From DAOUJI01 sp965197415 (GTDB lineage Bacteria; Chloroflexota; Dehalococcoidia; Lucifugimonadales; JAGWBF01): a stretch of DNA of 64,000 nucleotides. The stretch lies in assembly GCA_965197415.1 (NCBI GenBank), contig OZ240207.1, positions 558,001-622,000 of the forward strand. Direction: 5' to 3'. Numbering within the stretch: position 1 is the first letter of the stretch; each line of letters opens with the position of its first letter. Positions 1 to 8,212 of this stretch are shown here, one piece after another. Made by a program: the position numbers and the translations under genes. Below the pieces are notes generated by a model, which was given only the letters and a program-made list of their open reading frames with translations, searched no databases and was not told the DNA's origin.

Positions 1-560
1 TTGGCGCCACGGTCAACGTAACCGTAATGATCCACCTAGGGCTTTTGCTGGACGACCGGCAGTTCGACCTGACCACAGTGGGGTTCGTGAGCGCCACCAT
101 GATGGGAGTGGCTGCTCTTTTTACGCTGGTGGGCGGTTTGTTGTCCGACCGGCTCCCCATCCGGTATTCACTCTTCTGGTTCGCGGCGTTTCAATCGCTG
201 GCTATCGTGGTGCTTACGGTCTTTGACAGCGTTCCTATGGCGTTCGTGTTCGCAGTGCTGATGGGCATAGGTTGGGGAGGCAGGACAAGCCCGACCTCCT
301 CGGTGCGAGGAGTCTATTTCGGACGCAAAGCATTCGCCAGCATCACGGGTATGTCGATGGTGCCCATGAACATAGTCCTGCTGATAGCGCCGCTGTTGGC
401 CGGATTCGGATATGACGCCACCGGCAGCTTCTACTGGCCCTTCCTGACCGTGGCGGCAGTCAGTTTCTTGGGGTCCTGCTTCTACCTGCTCCTTGGTGAG
501 CCTCAAAGCAAGGCGGCGGCCTTCGCGCCCCGCCCGGAATCCACCGCCGTCAGCCCTTAG
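1..560 (+). CDS. MFS transporter, C-terminal part (cut by left edge)
   Basis: The reading frame is open to the left edge (codons in phase from base 3), so this is the 3' end of a longer gene. The visible ~185 residues are hydrophobic, with about five membrane segments separated by short charged loops. The loop GGLLSDRLPIRYS resembles the D-R-rich cytoplasmic loops of major facilitator transporters. A glycine-rich helix (VLMGIGWGGRTSP) and a C-terminal soluble tail follow. By family it would be a secondary transporter of the inner membrane; the substrate cannot be read from the sequence. It converges on the lactonase gene downstream. The family call is from topology and loop motifs only. Confidence 0.75.
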   Translation, partial: GATVNVTVMIHLGLLLDDRQFDLTTVGFVSATMMGVAALFTLVGGLLSDRLPIRYSLFWFAAFQSLAIVVLTVFDSVPMAFVFAVLMGIGWGGRTSPTSSVRGVYFGRKAFASITGMSMVPMNIVLLIAPLLAGFGYDATGSFYWPFLTVAAVSFLGSCFYLLLGEPQSKAAAFAPRPESTAVSP

Positions 561-589
561 GGGCATCTGCGGGACAAGGGAACGCCGGA

Positions 590-1441
590 CTAAGGCCAGC
601 CGGCCCCCGGCGTATCGACTTCGGCTATGCGGATTCGCCCGTTGCCTGGCTGGCTGTCTGGAGCGGACTGGAAGGACTCCAGCATGAAGAGCGTCTTCCT
701 GTCTGGACCACCGAGGGCGCAGGCGATTCCCAGCCTGTCGCTGACCTCGAACCGCTGCTTGACTTCGCCGCCTTCCGCGACCCGTAGGAACTTCCCAGGA
801 GACCTGGGCACCGAAGCCCACACGCAGTCCTCGGCGTCGATGGCTATGCCGTCAGGGGGGCCTTCCAACTCGGCCCAGATCCGTTGATTGCTCAGGGAGC
901 CGTCGGACTCGATGGTGAAAGCTGTGAGCCGTTCGCCTCTAGGTTCAGCCACGATGAGCGTGGTCCCATCCTGCGTGATGACCATTCCGTTGGGGCCTAG
1001 AAGGTCGCGGGCCACAACGCGGGCTTCACCGTCCGGCGAAACCGTGGCCACGTGGCAAGGCTGAAACTCGGTGGGAGGGTCGCTCCAGATTTCTGCGCCT
1101 GTGTTTCCTATGTATGCTCTGCCTTCTTTGCTCACCACCATGTCGTTGGCGTGTCCGCTGAAGAAGGGGGCCAGATCGGCCGCCTCTTCCAGACCACCGG
1201 GGCCGAGGCGCAGCAGTTTCTTTGTCAGCATGGAAACTATCAACATGCGACCGTCGGGGAGCCACCCGAGGCCTGAGGGTTTGGTGGGGACATCTGCAAT
1301 CACCTCCAGGCGTCCCTCCATGTCCACGGCTTTGACCTGATGGGCGTGGATGTCTGAGAAATAGAGCCTGCCGTCGTGCCAGCGCGGTCCTTCCGGGAAT
1401 GTCAGTCCGTCTATGAGAATTCGAGGCTCTTGCGCTGCCAT
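590..1441 (-). CDS. SMP-30/gluconolactonase-family protein
   Basis: A 283-residue protein that reads as a complete six-bladed beta-propeller of the SMP-30/gluconolaconase/LRE family. The N-terminal FPEGPRWHDGRLYFSDI signature includes the metal-binding Glu. GPNGMVITQDGTTLIVAEP and PDGIAIDAEDCVWAS are repeated blade motifs, with the usual metal-ligand Asn and Asp residues. Members hydrolyse sugar lactones or related esters using a divalent metal; the substrate here is unknown. The ATG is preceded by GGGAGG with 7-nt spacing. No signal peptide is visible, so it is probably cytoplasmic. It is transcribed leftward and shares no operon with the neighbouring cupredoxin gene, about 95 bp upstream. 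Confidence 0.9.
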   Translation of the reverse strand: MAAQEPRILIDGLTFPEGPRWHDGRLYFSDIHAHQVKAVDMEGRLEVIADVPTKPSGLGWLPDGRMLIVSMLTKKLLRLGPGGLEEAADLAPFFSGHANDMVVSKEGRAYIGNTGAEIWSDPPTEFQPCHVATVSPDGEARVVARDLLGPNGMVITQDGTTLIVAEPRGERLTAFTIESDGSLSNQRIWAELEGPPDGIAIDAEDCVWASVPRSPGKFLRVAEGGEVKQRFEVSDRLGIACALGGPDRKTLFMLESFQSAPDSQPGNGRIRIAEVDTPGAGWP

Positions 1442-1536
1442 GCCTAGCCCTCCCTTGAATTACGTGACCTGGGGACAAGCCACTATAGCGCCAACAAGCG
1501 GATTCCGCACGTCATAGCCAATCAAGGGACGCCAAG

Positions 1537-2052
1537 CTATTCGGTGACGGTGATGGTCCCCTGCATCGTTGTGTGGATGGTGCACATGTAGGGAAACTCC
1601 CCAACTTGATCGAAGGTGTGGGAAAAGCTCCCATCAAACAGCAGGTTGCCGCTGTCCCAAAAGGCCCCGGCGTCGGCGTCGCCCGGCCTGCCCGAGGTGG
1701 TGGTGTGAGACGTGCCGTCCTGGTTGTGCCAGAGTACGGCGGTCCCTACCTTCACTGTGGCGTCTTGGTGGGCGAAGTTGAGTATCGCTAGTTGATGGGC
1801 CTGTACACCGCCCTCGACGGTGGGAAGTTCGCGGGGGGCGCCTACTCCGTAGCCGGCGCTTCCGCTCTTCCCGCTCTCGCTGCCGGAGCCGCCGCCGGAA
1901 GTGTCAGGAGCAGCCGTCGCCGAGCCGCCTCCTGAAACAGCCGCCGGGGTGTCCGTCGGCGGTTGCGTGGGGTTAGCAGGAGCCGAATCTTCGGAGCCGC
2001 CGCAGGCAGCGGCAATCACAAGCAACAGGAGGGCGACTACCCATAATCTCAT
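1537..2052 (-). CDS. Cupredoxin-domain lipoprotein (plastocyanin-like)
   Basis: A 171-residue exported lipoprotein. The N-terminus MRLWVVALLLLVIAAAC is a lipoprotein signal with lipidated Cys17. A low-complexity Ser/Gly/Thr/Pro linker (about 18-75) leads to a C-terminal cupredoxin domain. Type 1 copper ligands are visible as His116, Cys157, His160 and Met163 (motif YMCTIHTTM), so it should bind one copper and carry electrons at the outer face of the membrane. A TTG five codons upstream would extend the frame. I chose the ATG because GAGAGG lies 7 nt before it. The redox partner cannot be read from the neighbours. Confidence 0.88.
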   Translation of the reverse strand: MRLWVVALLLLVIAAACGGSEDSAPANPTQPPTDTPAAVSGGGSATAAPDTSGGGSGSESGKSGSAGYGVGAPRELPTVEGGVQAHQLAILNFAHQDATVKVGTAVLWHNQDGTSHTTTSGRPGDADAGAFWDSGNLLFDGSFSHTFDQVGEFPYMCTIHTTMQGTITVTE

Positions 2053-2345
2053 GCCGACACCTCTCAATGTTTATGCCAACACGTCGGTGTGCGAGGCAGC
2101 CCGGAGAACGGATGGCTCCTATACCGAAATTATCCGTTGAACGCAAATTAAATGTCAAATAATTTCCCTGCGGGGACGGCGGCGGAACGCAACGACGCAA
2201 TGGCACAATGGGCCAAATCGACGACGCGTTGGGAGACAGCAGTTAGCCTGGGACTGTTTGCGTTGACGGGGCAACCCATATCGAATAGAATTCTGAAAAC
2301 GTCCAAGGCTGGCAACCGTATACATCCCCACATGGAGGCGTGAGA

Positions 2346-2777
2346 ATGACCCAAGAGAGCGGACAGGTGAGCAGGCCCGTGCCCGAACCCGACGAGGAGT
2401 CGATTCCCTTTTTCGACGGCGCGGCCGAGGGCAAGCTGATGATCAAGCAGTGCGGCGCCTGCGGCGTGCATCTCGACCCGATCCGGGTGATCTGCACCGA
2501 GTGTCTGGCGGAAAACCTGGAATGGGTCCAGGCTTCGGGAGACGCAACCCTCTTTACCTACGCTATCATGCACCAGCGGTACCACCCAGGATTCGATCCA
2601 TACCTGCCATACAACGTGGCGGTCGTGGAACTTGAAGAAGGCCCCAGGCTGAACACGAACCTAGTGGACATAGCCAACGAGGACATCAAGGTTGGCATGA
2701 AGGTCAAAGTCACTTTTGAAGTCCAGGGCGTCCATGACGGCAAGGAAGTACACCTGCCCAAGTTTCGCCCCGCCTGA
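2346..2777 (+). CDS. DUF35 OB-fold acyl-CoA-associated protein (first copy)
   Basis: A 143-residue protein with an N-terminal helix, a rubredoxin-like zinc ribbon (CGACGVHLDPIRVICTEC) and an OB-fold domain (LFTYAIMHQRYHPGF...PYNVAVVELEEG). This is the architecture of DUF35 proteins, which form complexes with thiolase-like enzymes and help bind or channel acyl-CoA. The ATG has GGAGG 7 nt upstream; an in-frame GTG two codons earlier is less likely because it sits at the SD. It lies 92 bp before the thiolase-like gene and is mirrored by a second DUF35 gene after it, which suggests one acyl-CoA-processing complex. Substrate unknown. Confidence 0.88.
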   Translation: MTQESGQVSRPVPEPDEESIPFFDGAAEGKLMIKQCGACGVHLDPIRVICTECLAENLEWVQASGDATLFTYAIMHQRYHPGFDPYLPYNVAVVELEEGPRLNTNLVDIANEDIKVGMKVKVTFEVQGVHDGKEVHLPKFRPA

Positions 2778-2869
2778 TTCTGATCCACCGTAGACTGGGC
2801 TGAAGCCCCCAGCGAGCCGCCAAAAGGACAGATGGGGAGTGAGCCGGAGGGGACAACAGGAGGAGACGC

Positions 2870-4105
2870 ATGTCTGCCACTAGCAGGGAGATAGCCTTCC
2901 GAGACCAGACAGCCGTGGCCGGGATAGGGTACAGCAGAAGCCCAGGTGTGCCAGGAGGCTTCACCAGACGCTCCGGAGAAGCTGTCCAAACTCTGGTAAT
3001 CCGAGCCGCCGTAGACGCCTGCAAGAACGCGGGCCTCGACCCCAAAGAGTTGGACGGCGCCGTATGCTACGGCCTCCAGGACACCGTCAGACCCAGGCAG
3101 GTGCTCACCGCCCTTAGCGTCAAGAACATAAACTGGGACTGTATGTTGGAAGGGGGCGGCAACTGCTCCACCTTCTGCTATCTACAGGCGACCCAGGCGG
3201 TCCACCACGGAATCTGCAACTACGTACTGGTCTACCGGGGCATGAACGGCCGCACGGGAGTGCGAATGGGGCAGTACGGGGGGTGGAGTTCCAACGTGGG
3301 CGGCGCCCAGCGAGTGGGAGGCCCCTGGCAGTTCCTGTCCACCTACGGCCTGGCCGGAGCGCCCCATCAGTTCGGCCTGGAGGCCCGCCGCTGGATGGAC
3401 ACCTACGGCGTGACCAGCGCCGACCTGGGAGCCTACTGCGTCCACGCCAGATCCAATGCTATGAAGAACCCTCGAGCCATCATGCGAGACCCCATAACCG
3501 TCGACGACCACCAAAACTCCCGGTGGATTGTGGACCCATATCACATACTGGACTGCTGCCTTGAGACCGACGTGGCCGGAGCAGTCATCATAACCACTCC
3601 GGAACGGGCCAGGGACCTGAAAAGGCGTCCCGTGTACATCTCAGCAGCCATCAACAGCCAGGCCCCCAGACCGGACATCATGGACACCGGGTTCCCCAAG
3701 TTGATGCCAAGGCTGCTCGACTCGGCCGGCATCGAGCTCAAGGACGTGGACATCTACGAGCCCTACGACAACTTCTCCGACACGCCCTTGAGGGCCGTGG
3801 AGGACATCGGATGGTGCAAGCGGGGTGAGGGGAAGGACTTCATCCTGGGCGGCAGGGTCAGCCTGGACGGAGAGTTGCCCATGACGACCCACGGCGGCCT
3901 GATGAACGAGGGCTACGTCCACGGTTTCAACAACGGCATGGAAGCAATCCAGCAGCTGCGGGGCGAGGCCGAGGACCTGTGCCCGAACTGGGACGAAGGG
4001 GTTCACACCTACGACCGGACGATTTGCCGCCAGGTCAGGGACCCGGAAGTGGCCCTGTTCACATCTACCAGCGGCGGCGGCGGCATAGTATTCAGGAGGG
4101 GGTAA
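2870..4105 (+). CDS. Thiolase-like protein (SCP-x/acetyl-CoA acetyltransferase-like)
   Basis: A 411-residue thiolase-fold protein. It starts TAVAGIGYSRSPG, as SCP-x-type thiolases do, and ends with the glycine-rich LFTSTSGGGGIVFRRG. The HGGLMNEGYVHG block corresponds to the conserved NxxGG/HP region of the family. The nucleophile region reads EGGGNCSTFCYLQATQAVHHG, and I cannot assign the catalytic Cys with confidence, so it may be a thiolase or a catalytically altered member. GGAGGAG precedes the ATG. Sandwiched between two DUF35 genes (3 bp to the second), it probably acts with them in CoA-ester chemistry such as sterol or fatty-acid side-chain breakdown. That role is inference from context. 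Confidence 0.85.
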   Translation: MSATSREIAFRDQTAVAGIGYSRSPGVPGGFTRRSGEAVQTLVIRAAVDACKNAGLDPKELDGAVCYGLQDTVRPRQVLTALSVKNINWDCMLEGGGNCSTFCYLQATQAVHHGICNYVLVYRGMNGRTGVRMGQYGGWSSNVGGAQRVGGPWQFLSTYGLAGAPHQFGLEARRWMDTYGVTSADLGAYCVHARSNAMKNPRAIMRDPITVDDHQNSRWIVDPYHILDCCLETDVAGAVIITTPERARDLKRRPVYISAAINSQAPRPDIMDTGFPKLMPRLLDSAGIELKDVDIYEPYDNFSDTPLRAVEDIGWCKRGEGKDFILGGRVSLDGELPMTTHGGLMNEGYVHGFNNGMEAIQQLRGEAEDLCPNWDEGVHTYDRTICRQVRDPEVALFTSTSGGGGIVFRRG

Positions 4106-4108
4106 GCT

Positions 4109-4531
4109 TTGAGCGACGAGTACGGGTTTCTTCTACCCCAGCCCGATCCCGAGACCCAGGCATACTGGGACGCCGCCAACAACAAAGAGTTGCGAGTTCC
4201 CAGGTGCACCGACTGCCAGACTTACAGATGGCCCCCTCAGAAGACCTGCACCAACTGCTACGGGGAAAACGTGGAGTGGGTCCAGGTCAGCGGACGGGGG
4301 ACTCTCTACACCTATGTAATCGTCCACCAGGCCGTGCTTTCACAGTGGCGAGAGGTTGCCCCTTACAACGTCATCCAGGTGGCTCTGGAAGAGGCCCCAA
4401 ACGTGCAAATCACCGGCAACGCCATTGACATCGACAACTCGGAGTTGAAGGTCGGGATCCCTATGGAGGTGGTCTTCGACCAGGTGACTTCCGAGGACAC
4501 CCTCCCCCGCTGGAGACCCCGCCGCGACTAG
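4109..4531 (+). CDS. DUF35 OB-fold acyl-CoA-associated protein (second copy)
   Basis: A 140-residue paralogue of the gene at 2346: zinc ribbon CTDCQTYRWPPQKTCTNC, then the OB-fold stretch GTLYTYVIVHQAV...PYNVIQVALEEAP. It starts at a TTG three bases after the thiolase stop, with AGGAGG about 9 nt upstream; no ATG or GTG start fits as well. Translational coupling to the thiolase gene is likely. Its last ten codons (LPRWRPRRD, stop) are repeated about 1 kb downstream as a decayed fragment. Having two non-identical DUF35 proteins around one thiolase suggests a heteromeric complex (inference). Confidence 0.87.
   Translation: MSDEYGFLLPQPDPETQAYWDAANNKELRVPRCTDCQTYRWPPQKTCTNCYGENVEWVQVSGRGTLYTYVIVHQAVLSQWREVAPYNVIQVALEEAPNVQITGNAIDIDNSELKVGIPMEVVFDQVTSEDTLPRWRPRRD
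4501..4531 (+). repeat. Direct repeat, copy 1 (3' end of DUF35 gene)
   Basis: This 31-bp stretch encodes LPRWRPRRD and the stop of the DUF35 gene. It matches 29 of 31 bases of 5542-5572. The toxin-antitoxin pair lies between the two copies. Confidence 0.8.
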
Positions 4532-4751
4532 GGCGCCTTTCGCCCTATGCCCTTAACGCTCGCCGCTCTTGGCGTCTCGCTGGCGATTTTAAGTCTGACG
4601 ATGGCATTGAGGATAGATGTCCTCGTCGGATCCCTCACTGCTTATACGAAATCGGTGCGCCTGCTAGACCGAGCCCATTCGAGGAACGTTCTTCATCGCC
4701 AGCTTACCCGGTTCTACGTGTGGTTGAACTCGTAGAGTTTGGCGGGGGAGT

Positions 4752-5156
4752 TCATGGGACTTCGGGGTTCTTCAACTCCGGGAAGTAGGTGGAGAAAAAT
4801 CCCCTGTCTCGGGTGAGGAAGACGTCAGCCACCGACGCCGCATGAGCGCCAATCAGGAAGTCGGTGATTATTCGCTCGCGGGGACCTCCGGCCCCTCGGT
4901 AACGCTTCCAGCGCAAACCCGCCTCGTAGGCGATTGAGGAGTCGATCGACGAGGTAGTGGCGCCCATCTCCCGCAACACATCGTCTAACGCGGCCCTGTC
5001 GCCGAAGAACGGAACGAGTTCTGCGTAGACGATGTCGCAGACGACGATGGCGCCCCTAGCATAGGCCTCCCGGAGCCATTCTTTGGATTGGGCATGGTGG
5101 GGCGAAGTCGATCGAAACATGTCCAACAGGACGTTTGTATCGACGGACGTGATCAC
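4752..5156 (-). CDS. PIN-domain toxin (VapC-type ribonuclease)
   Basis: A 134-residue PIN-domain protein. The acidic active-site residues are visible: Asp6 (MITSVDTNVLLD), Glu46 (YAELVPF), Asp99 (ITDFLIGAHA) and Asp117 (TRDRGF). VapC-type toxins cleave RNA, usually tRNA or the ribosomal sarcin-ricin loop, when the antitoxin is degraded. It starts with GTG overlapping the antitoxin stop (GTGA), so the pair is translationally coupled. The SD lies inside the antitoxin's last codons. Target RNA is unknown. The pair sits between two copies of a DUF35 gene end, which hints at acquisition by insertion. Confidence 0.9.
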   Translation of the reverse strand: MITSVDTNVLLDMFRSTSPHHAQSKEWLREAYARGAIVVCDIVYAELVPFFGDRAALDDVLREMGATTSSIDSSIAYEAGLRWKRYRGAGGPRERIITDFLIGAHAASVADVFLTRDRGFFSTYFPELKNPEVP

Positions 5157-5371
5157 CTTCCTCTGATCTCCTCAATATACTCGTCTATGTCAAAATCGCG
5201 ATCATCAAGGATTCCGCTGACCCGGTCTATAGGATGCATCGCCGCGGTCCGTTTCTGAATTAGGAGACCCTGGTCGGTGGGGGTGATCTCAACCTCTACG
5301 TTCTGGTTCATCCCAAAGCGATCCCGAAGGTGCTTGGGGATGGTGATTTGGCCGCGCTCGGAGATACGCAT
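5153..5371 (-). CDS. AbrB/SpoVT-type antitoxin of the PIN toxin
   Basis: A 72-residue protein with an N-terminal swapped-hairpin AbrB DNA-binding domain (MRISERGQITIPKHLRDRFGM). A short C-terminal tail (DRDFDIDEYIEEIRGR) is of the kind that wraps and inhibits a PIN toxin. It overlaps the toxin gene by 4 nt and is transcribed first. By family it binds its own promoter with the toxin; that promoter should lie just right of 5371, where the sequence is locally AT-rich (5380-5420). Confidence 0.88.
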   Translation of the reverse strand: MRISERGQITIPKHLRDRFGMNQNVEVEITPTDQGLLIQKRTAAMHPIDRVSGILDDRDFDIDEYIEEIRGR

Positions 5372-5372
5372 G

Positions 5373-5693
5373 ATATTCCTCGTATGAATAACAGATACAT
5401 GAAATCATACTATGACTGACAACCTATGGGCAACTTGTCAGATCAGCTGGGGACTGAGGACCGGCCCCGCTAGATAGGCACGTACACCTCAACCGGTTCC
5501 AGGCCTCCAGACGCGGCGCGGTCCGATGTCCAAGGGGCCGGCCTCCCCCGCTGGAGACCCCGTCGCCACTAGCAGCCGGTGACGCGCTGGGTATGTCTAT
5601 CGCCCGGCAATTGGGGTTCTATCTCCCCACCCAACTGGCTCCGTCCGAGCCACAGCCTTGGCGAGGTTGCTCATCTCTGGCGGAATCCCGCAC
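5373..5693. other. Intergenic stretch containing a DUF35 gene remnant
   Basis: No intact gene. It contains the antitoxin promoter side (AT-rich 5380-5420) and, at 5525-5572, the coding remnant annotated separately. I see nothing else here that I can support. Confidence 0.6.
5525..5572 (+). pseudogene. Fragment of a DUF35 gene 3' end
   Basis: Read in the frame that ends at the TAG at 5570-5572, the bases encode DVQGAGLPRWRPRRH, which matches the C-terminus of the DUF35 protein at 4109 (LPRWRPRRD). The last 31 bases (5542-5572) match 4501-4531 at 29 of 31 positions. Upstream of 5525 the match is lost. It is either the rest of a third, deleted DUF35 gene or a target duplication made when the toxin-antitoxin segment arrived. 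Confidence 0.7.
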
Positions 5694-6794
5694 TTAAGCC
5701 TTGCCCGACGCGGCGGCGGCGCGTCGCTGCACGCAGTCGAACAGCGGCCTGGCCCGGCTTCTAATGTTCCTCTTGCCGTTGTGGTCCAGGTAGTAGGCGT
5801 AGTCCTCGTTGGCGCTGCCGGAGAACTTCAAGCCCGAGCAGGTCATACCCTCGTTGTAGTCCACCTGCAGGCCCTCATAAGAGACCTCCACTACGTCCTT
5901 CATCACCATGCCCGAGTTCAGCATGAGGACGCGCCGGTCGGTGGCCACCACGACTCCGTTGTGAACCTCGGATTCATGGCGGTTGAATCCGCTGAGCACG
6001 CTACCGATCGCATCTCCGAGAGTGTTGAACTCTGAGGCGTCGCCCCAGCGTCCGCCCATCCAGTATTCGATATTCTCGTCGTCTTCCAGGATCTCGTGGA
6101 GGATACGGAGTTCGCCCGGATAGGTGGTGACGTTCTCGCCTGTGAAGGAGCTCAACAGCCCCGTTATGAGGCGCTCCGGCACGCCTGGGTCGTTCCGGCT
6201 CCACATGGTCGAGCGCTCCCGCCACTGGGCGTTGATCCGCTCCGCCTTGCTCATTGCAGTGTAGTTCGCCGTGGGGACGGCAGAGCCGCTAGCCGATGCC
6301 GAAGACGAGGTGGGCGTTGTCGGAGGGGGCGGCGCGGCCTTTAGTTCCCGCACCCGGTCGGCGAAATTCCGGGCGTAGCTGTATTGTACGTCCCGCATCT
6401 TGAAAGCCGCTTCGTCCCCGCTGCCAGCCCACTCGCTGTAGCTCCGCCCAGTGAGGGTCACCTCGCCGGTTGCATCAACGTCCACCGATTCCATGTTGTG
6501 CAGCGGCATCTCAGTGATGAGTTTGTTCATGCCCTTCTTTTTGAGCAAAATGACACGCCTTCCGGTCAGCACGACTATGCCGTCGTACTGCCTCATCCGG
6601 TCCCAACGATTAGCGTTGGCGCGGAACACGTTACCGGGACCCCAGACGCAACCCACCAACGACTCGATGCTCTCGTCATGGTCCAGCACATCGTAGAGCA
6701 TCTCGTGCTCGCCCTCGTGGTCCTTCCGGCCCCAACCGGGCTGGCGCGCCTGCCATTCGGCGTCGATCATGCTCCGCTTGTTCTGCATAGCCAT
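5694..6794 (-). CDS. Protein with two PH-like (YokE-type) domains
   Basis: A 366-residue soluble protein with an internal repeat. Residues about 25-115 and 220-345 each contain a short beta-rich domain with matching cores: GIVVLTGRRVILLKKKG in the first and GVVVATDRRVLMLNSG in the second. This resembles bacterial YokE-like PH domains. A Pro/Ser/Thr linker (about 150-180) separates them. Each unit begins with a similar helix (IDAEWQARQPGW versus INAQWRERSTMW). GGAGG is 7 nt before the ATG. Function is unknown; such domains usually bind lipid or protein partners. No signal peptide or catalytic motif is visible. Confidence 0.65.
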   Translation of the reverse strand: MAMQNKRSMIDAEWQARQPGWGRKDHEGEHEMLYDVLDHDESIESLVGCVWGPGNVFRANANRWDRMRQYDGIVVLTGRRVILLKKKGMNKLITEMPLHNMESVDVDATGEVTLTGRSYSEWAGSGDEAAFKMRDVQYSYARNFADRVRELKAAPPPPTTPTSSSASASGSAVPTANYTAMSKAERINAQWRERSTMWSRNDPGVPERLITGLLSSFTGENVTTYPGELRILHEILEDDENIEYWMGGRWGDASEFNTLGDAIGSVLSGFNRHESEVHNGVVVATDRRVLMLNSGMVMKDVVEVSYEGLQVDYNEGMTCSGLKFSGSANEDYAYYLDHNGKRNIRSRARPLFDCVQRRAAAASGKA

Positions 6795-6834
6795 CGCGCT
6801 ACCTCCTTAATCCGTAATCCGTCACCATTGAGGG

Positions 6835-7000
6835 ATGGTACTCCCAGGTCGTCCAGCTACGGCGGTATCTCACCGCTCAACTCGTTGCAGACGAGGTCCA
6901 GCTCTACCAGGTTGGAGAGGCTGCCCAGCTCCGCCGGTATCTCCCCTGGGCAAACCACGTGCAATCCCCGCAGAGTCGGGAGAAGTGGCACGCCTGGGAC
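6835..7000 (-). pseudogene. Decayed leucine-rich repeat tail
   Basis: Immediately beyond the TGA of the LRR gene, and in the same frame, the minus strand encodes LPTLRGLHV, then PGEIPAELGSLSNLVELDLV and NELSGEIPP, followed by a TAG. These are two more repeats of the same LxGxIPxELGxLxNL type. The gene was probably longer or adjacent to a second LRR gene, and the tail is no longer translated unless the stops are suppressed. Confidence 0.7.
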
Positions 7001-8212
7001 TCAACAGTTGGCCCGTTGTTCGATATATAGGTGGCGCAACCCACCCGTTAGACACGGGAAATCATTGCCATGGATCTCAATCTCGACTTCCCGCTCAAGC
7101 ATGTCCCACACCTCGGAAGGTATCTCCCCGCTTAGCTGGTTATTATGTAGAGTCAGACTCTTCAGGTTATCGAGGTTACCCAACTCGGAAGGTATCTCCC
7201 CGCTTAGCTGGTTTTCGTGTAGATTCAGATTTTCCAGGGTATCAATGTCGCCCAACCCGGAAGGTATCGCCCCGCTCAACTGGTTCCCGTCGAGGTGCAG
7301 CGATTCCAGTCTGTAGAAGTTTCCCCACTCGGCTGGTATCTCCCCGCTTAGCTGGTTTCCGCCGAGGCTCAGACCTATTAGGGCCGAGTGGTTGCCCAGC
7401 CACGGCGGTATTTCACCGCTCAATTCGTTGTTTACGAGGTGTAACTCCGTTAGGTTGATGTTGCCCAACTCTGGTGGTATCGCCCCGCCCAACTGGGTGT
7501 TACTGATGTATAGTCCATACAGCTGCCAGAGGTTGCCTAGTTCAGGCGGTATCCCCCCACTAAGCCCCTCACCACGGAGGCGGAGGTGCTGAAGGCTGGC
7601 CAGGTTGCCCAGCTCCGGGGGAATCTGCCCGGTGAACCCGTTCCCCTCGATTGACAAATCCCTCAGGTTGGAAAGGTTGCCCAACTCCGGGGGAATCTGC
7701 CCGGTGAACCCGTTCCCCTGGATTGACAAATTCGTCAGGTTGGAAAGGTTGCCCAGCTCCGGGGGAATCTCCCCCCTTAAATCGACGCCATGGAAGCCGC
7801 CAGAGAGGCCCAGTATTTCCAGGGCTCCGAGGTCGCCCAACTCAGAGGGAATCTCCCCGCTCAACCCCCCTCCAGACGCTGACCCCCCTATCCGCAACCA
7901 AATCACGCGGCCGTTGTCGTCGGTCGTGACTCCAGACCATTCGCCCAACGGAGCGTCGCTCAGCCAGTTTCCGCTGTCCTCCCAGTTTGGTCCGTCCAGG
8001 GCATTGTAGACGGTGACCAAGATTTCCCTGTCCGTTTCGGGCGAACCCGGCGCAGGCGCACGCTCCCTCTCGGTCGCCTCCGTGGCAGGCGCAGCGGTGG
8101 CAGCATCTTCTACAGGCGCTGCATCCCCGCCACAGGCAGCGAGCAGGGCGACCAGAATCAGCGCAAGGGCGCAAAGGCGTAGGGGAGTGCGCCGAGTCGT
8201 CCCATGGAACAT
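7001..8212 (-). CDS. Leucine-rich-repeat lipoprotein
   Basis: A 403-residue exported lipoprotein. MFHGTTRRTPLRLCALALIL leads to lipobox LAAC with Cys27, followed by an acidic Ala/Thr/Glu spacer. A cap region (LVTVYNALDGPNWEDSGNW) precedes about ten 24-residue repeats of the form LSGEIPxELGNLxxLxxLxLxxN, the plant-type LRR consensus. A capping segment with FPCLTGGLRHL ends it. It probably binds protein or glycan ligands at the cell surface. I placed the start at the ATG at 8212, since GGAGG lies 8 nt before it. An in-frame GTG at 8221 lies too close to that SD. Repeats continue past the stop as a pseudogene. Confidence 0.88.
   Translation of the reverse strand: MFHGTTRRTPLRLCALALILVALLAACGGDAAPVEDAATAAPATEATERERAPAPGSPETDREILVTVYNALDGPNWEDSGNWLSDAPLGEWSGVTTDDNGRVIWLRIGGSASGGGLSGEIPSELGDLGALEILGLSGGFHGVDLRGEIPPELGNLSNLTNLSIQGNGFTGQIPPELGNLSNLRDLSIEGNGFTGQIPPELGNLASLQHLRLRGEGLSGGIPPELGNLWQLYGLYISNTQLGGAIPPELGNINLTELHLVNNELSGEIPPWLGNHSALIGLSLGGNQLSGEIPAEWGNFYRLESLHLDGNQLSGAIPSGLGDIDTLENLNLHENQLSGEIPSELGNLDNLKSLTLHNNQLSGEIPSEVWDMLEREVEIEIHGNDFPCLTGGLRHLYIEQRANC

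Noticed and set aside
168..821. Minus-strand ORF across the MFS and lactonase ends
   Set aside because: It overlaps two supported genes in other frames and has no recognisable domain.
4547..4735. 62-codon ORF after the second DUF35 gene
   Set aside because: No SD, no homology signal and atypical composition; it could be chance.
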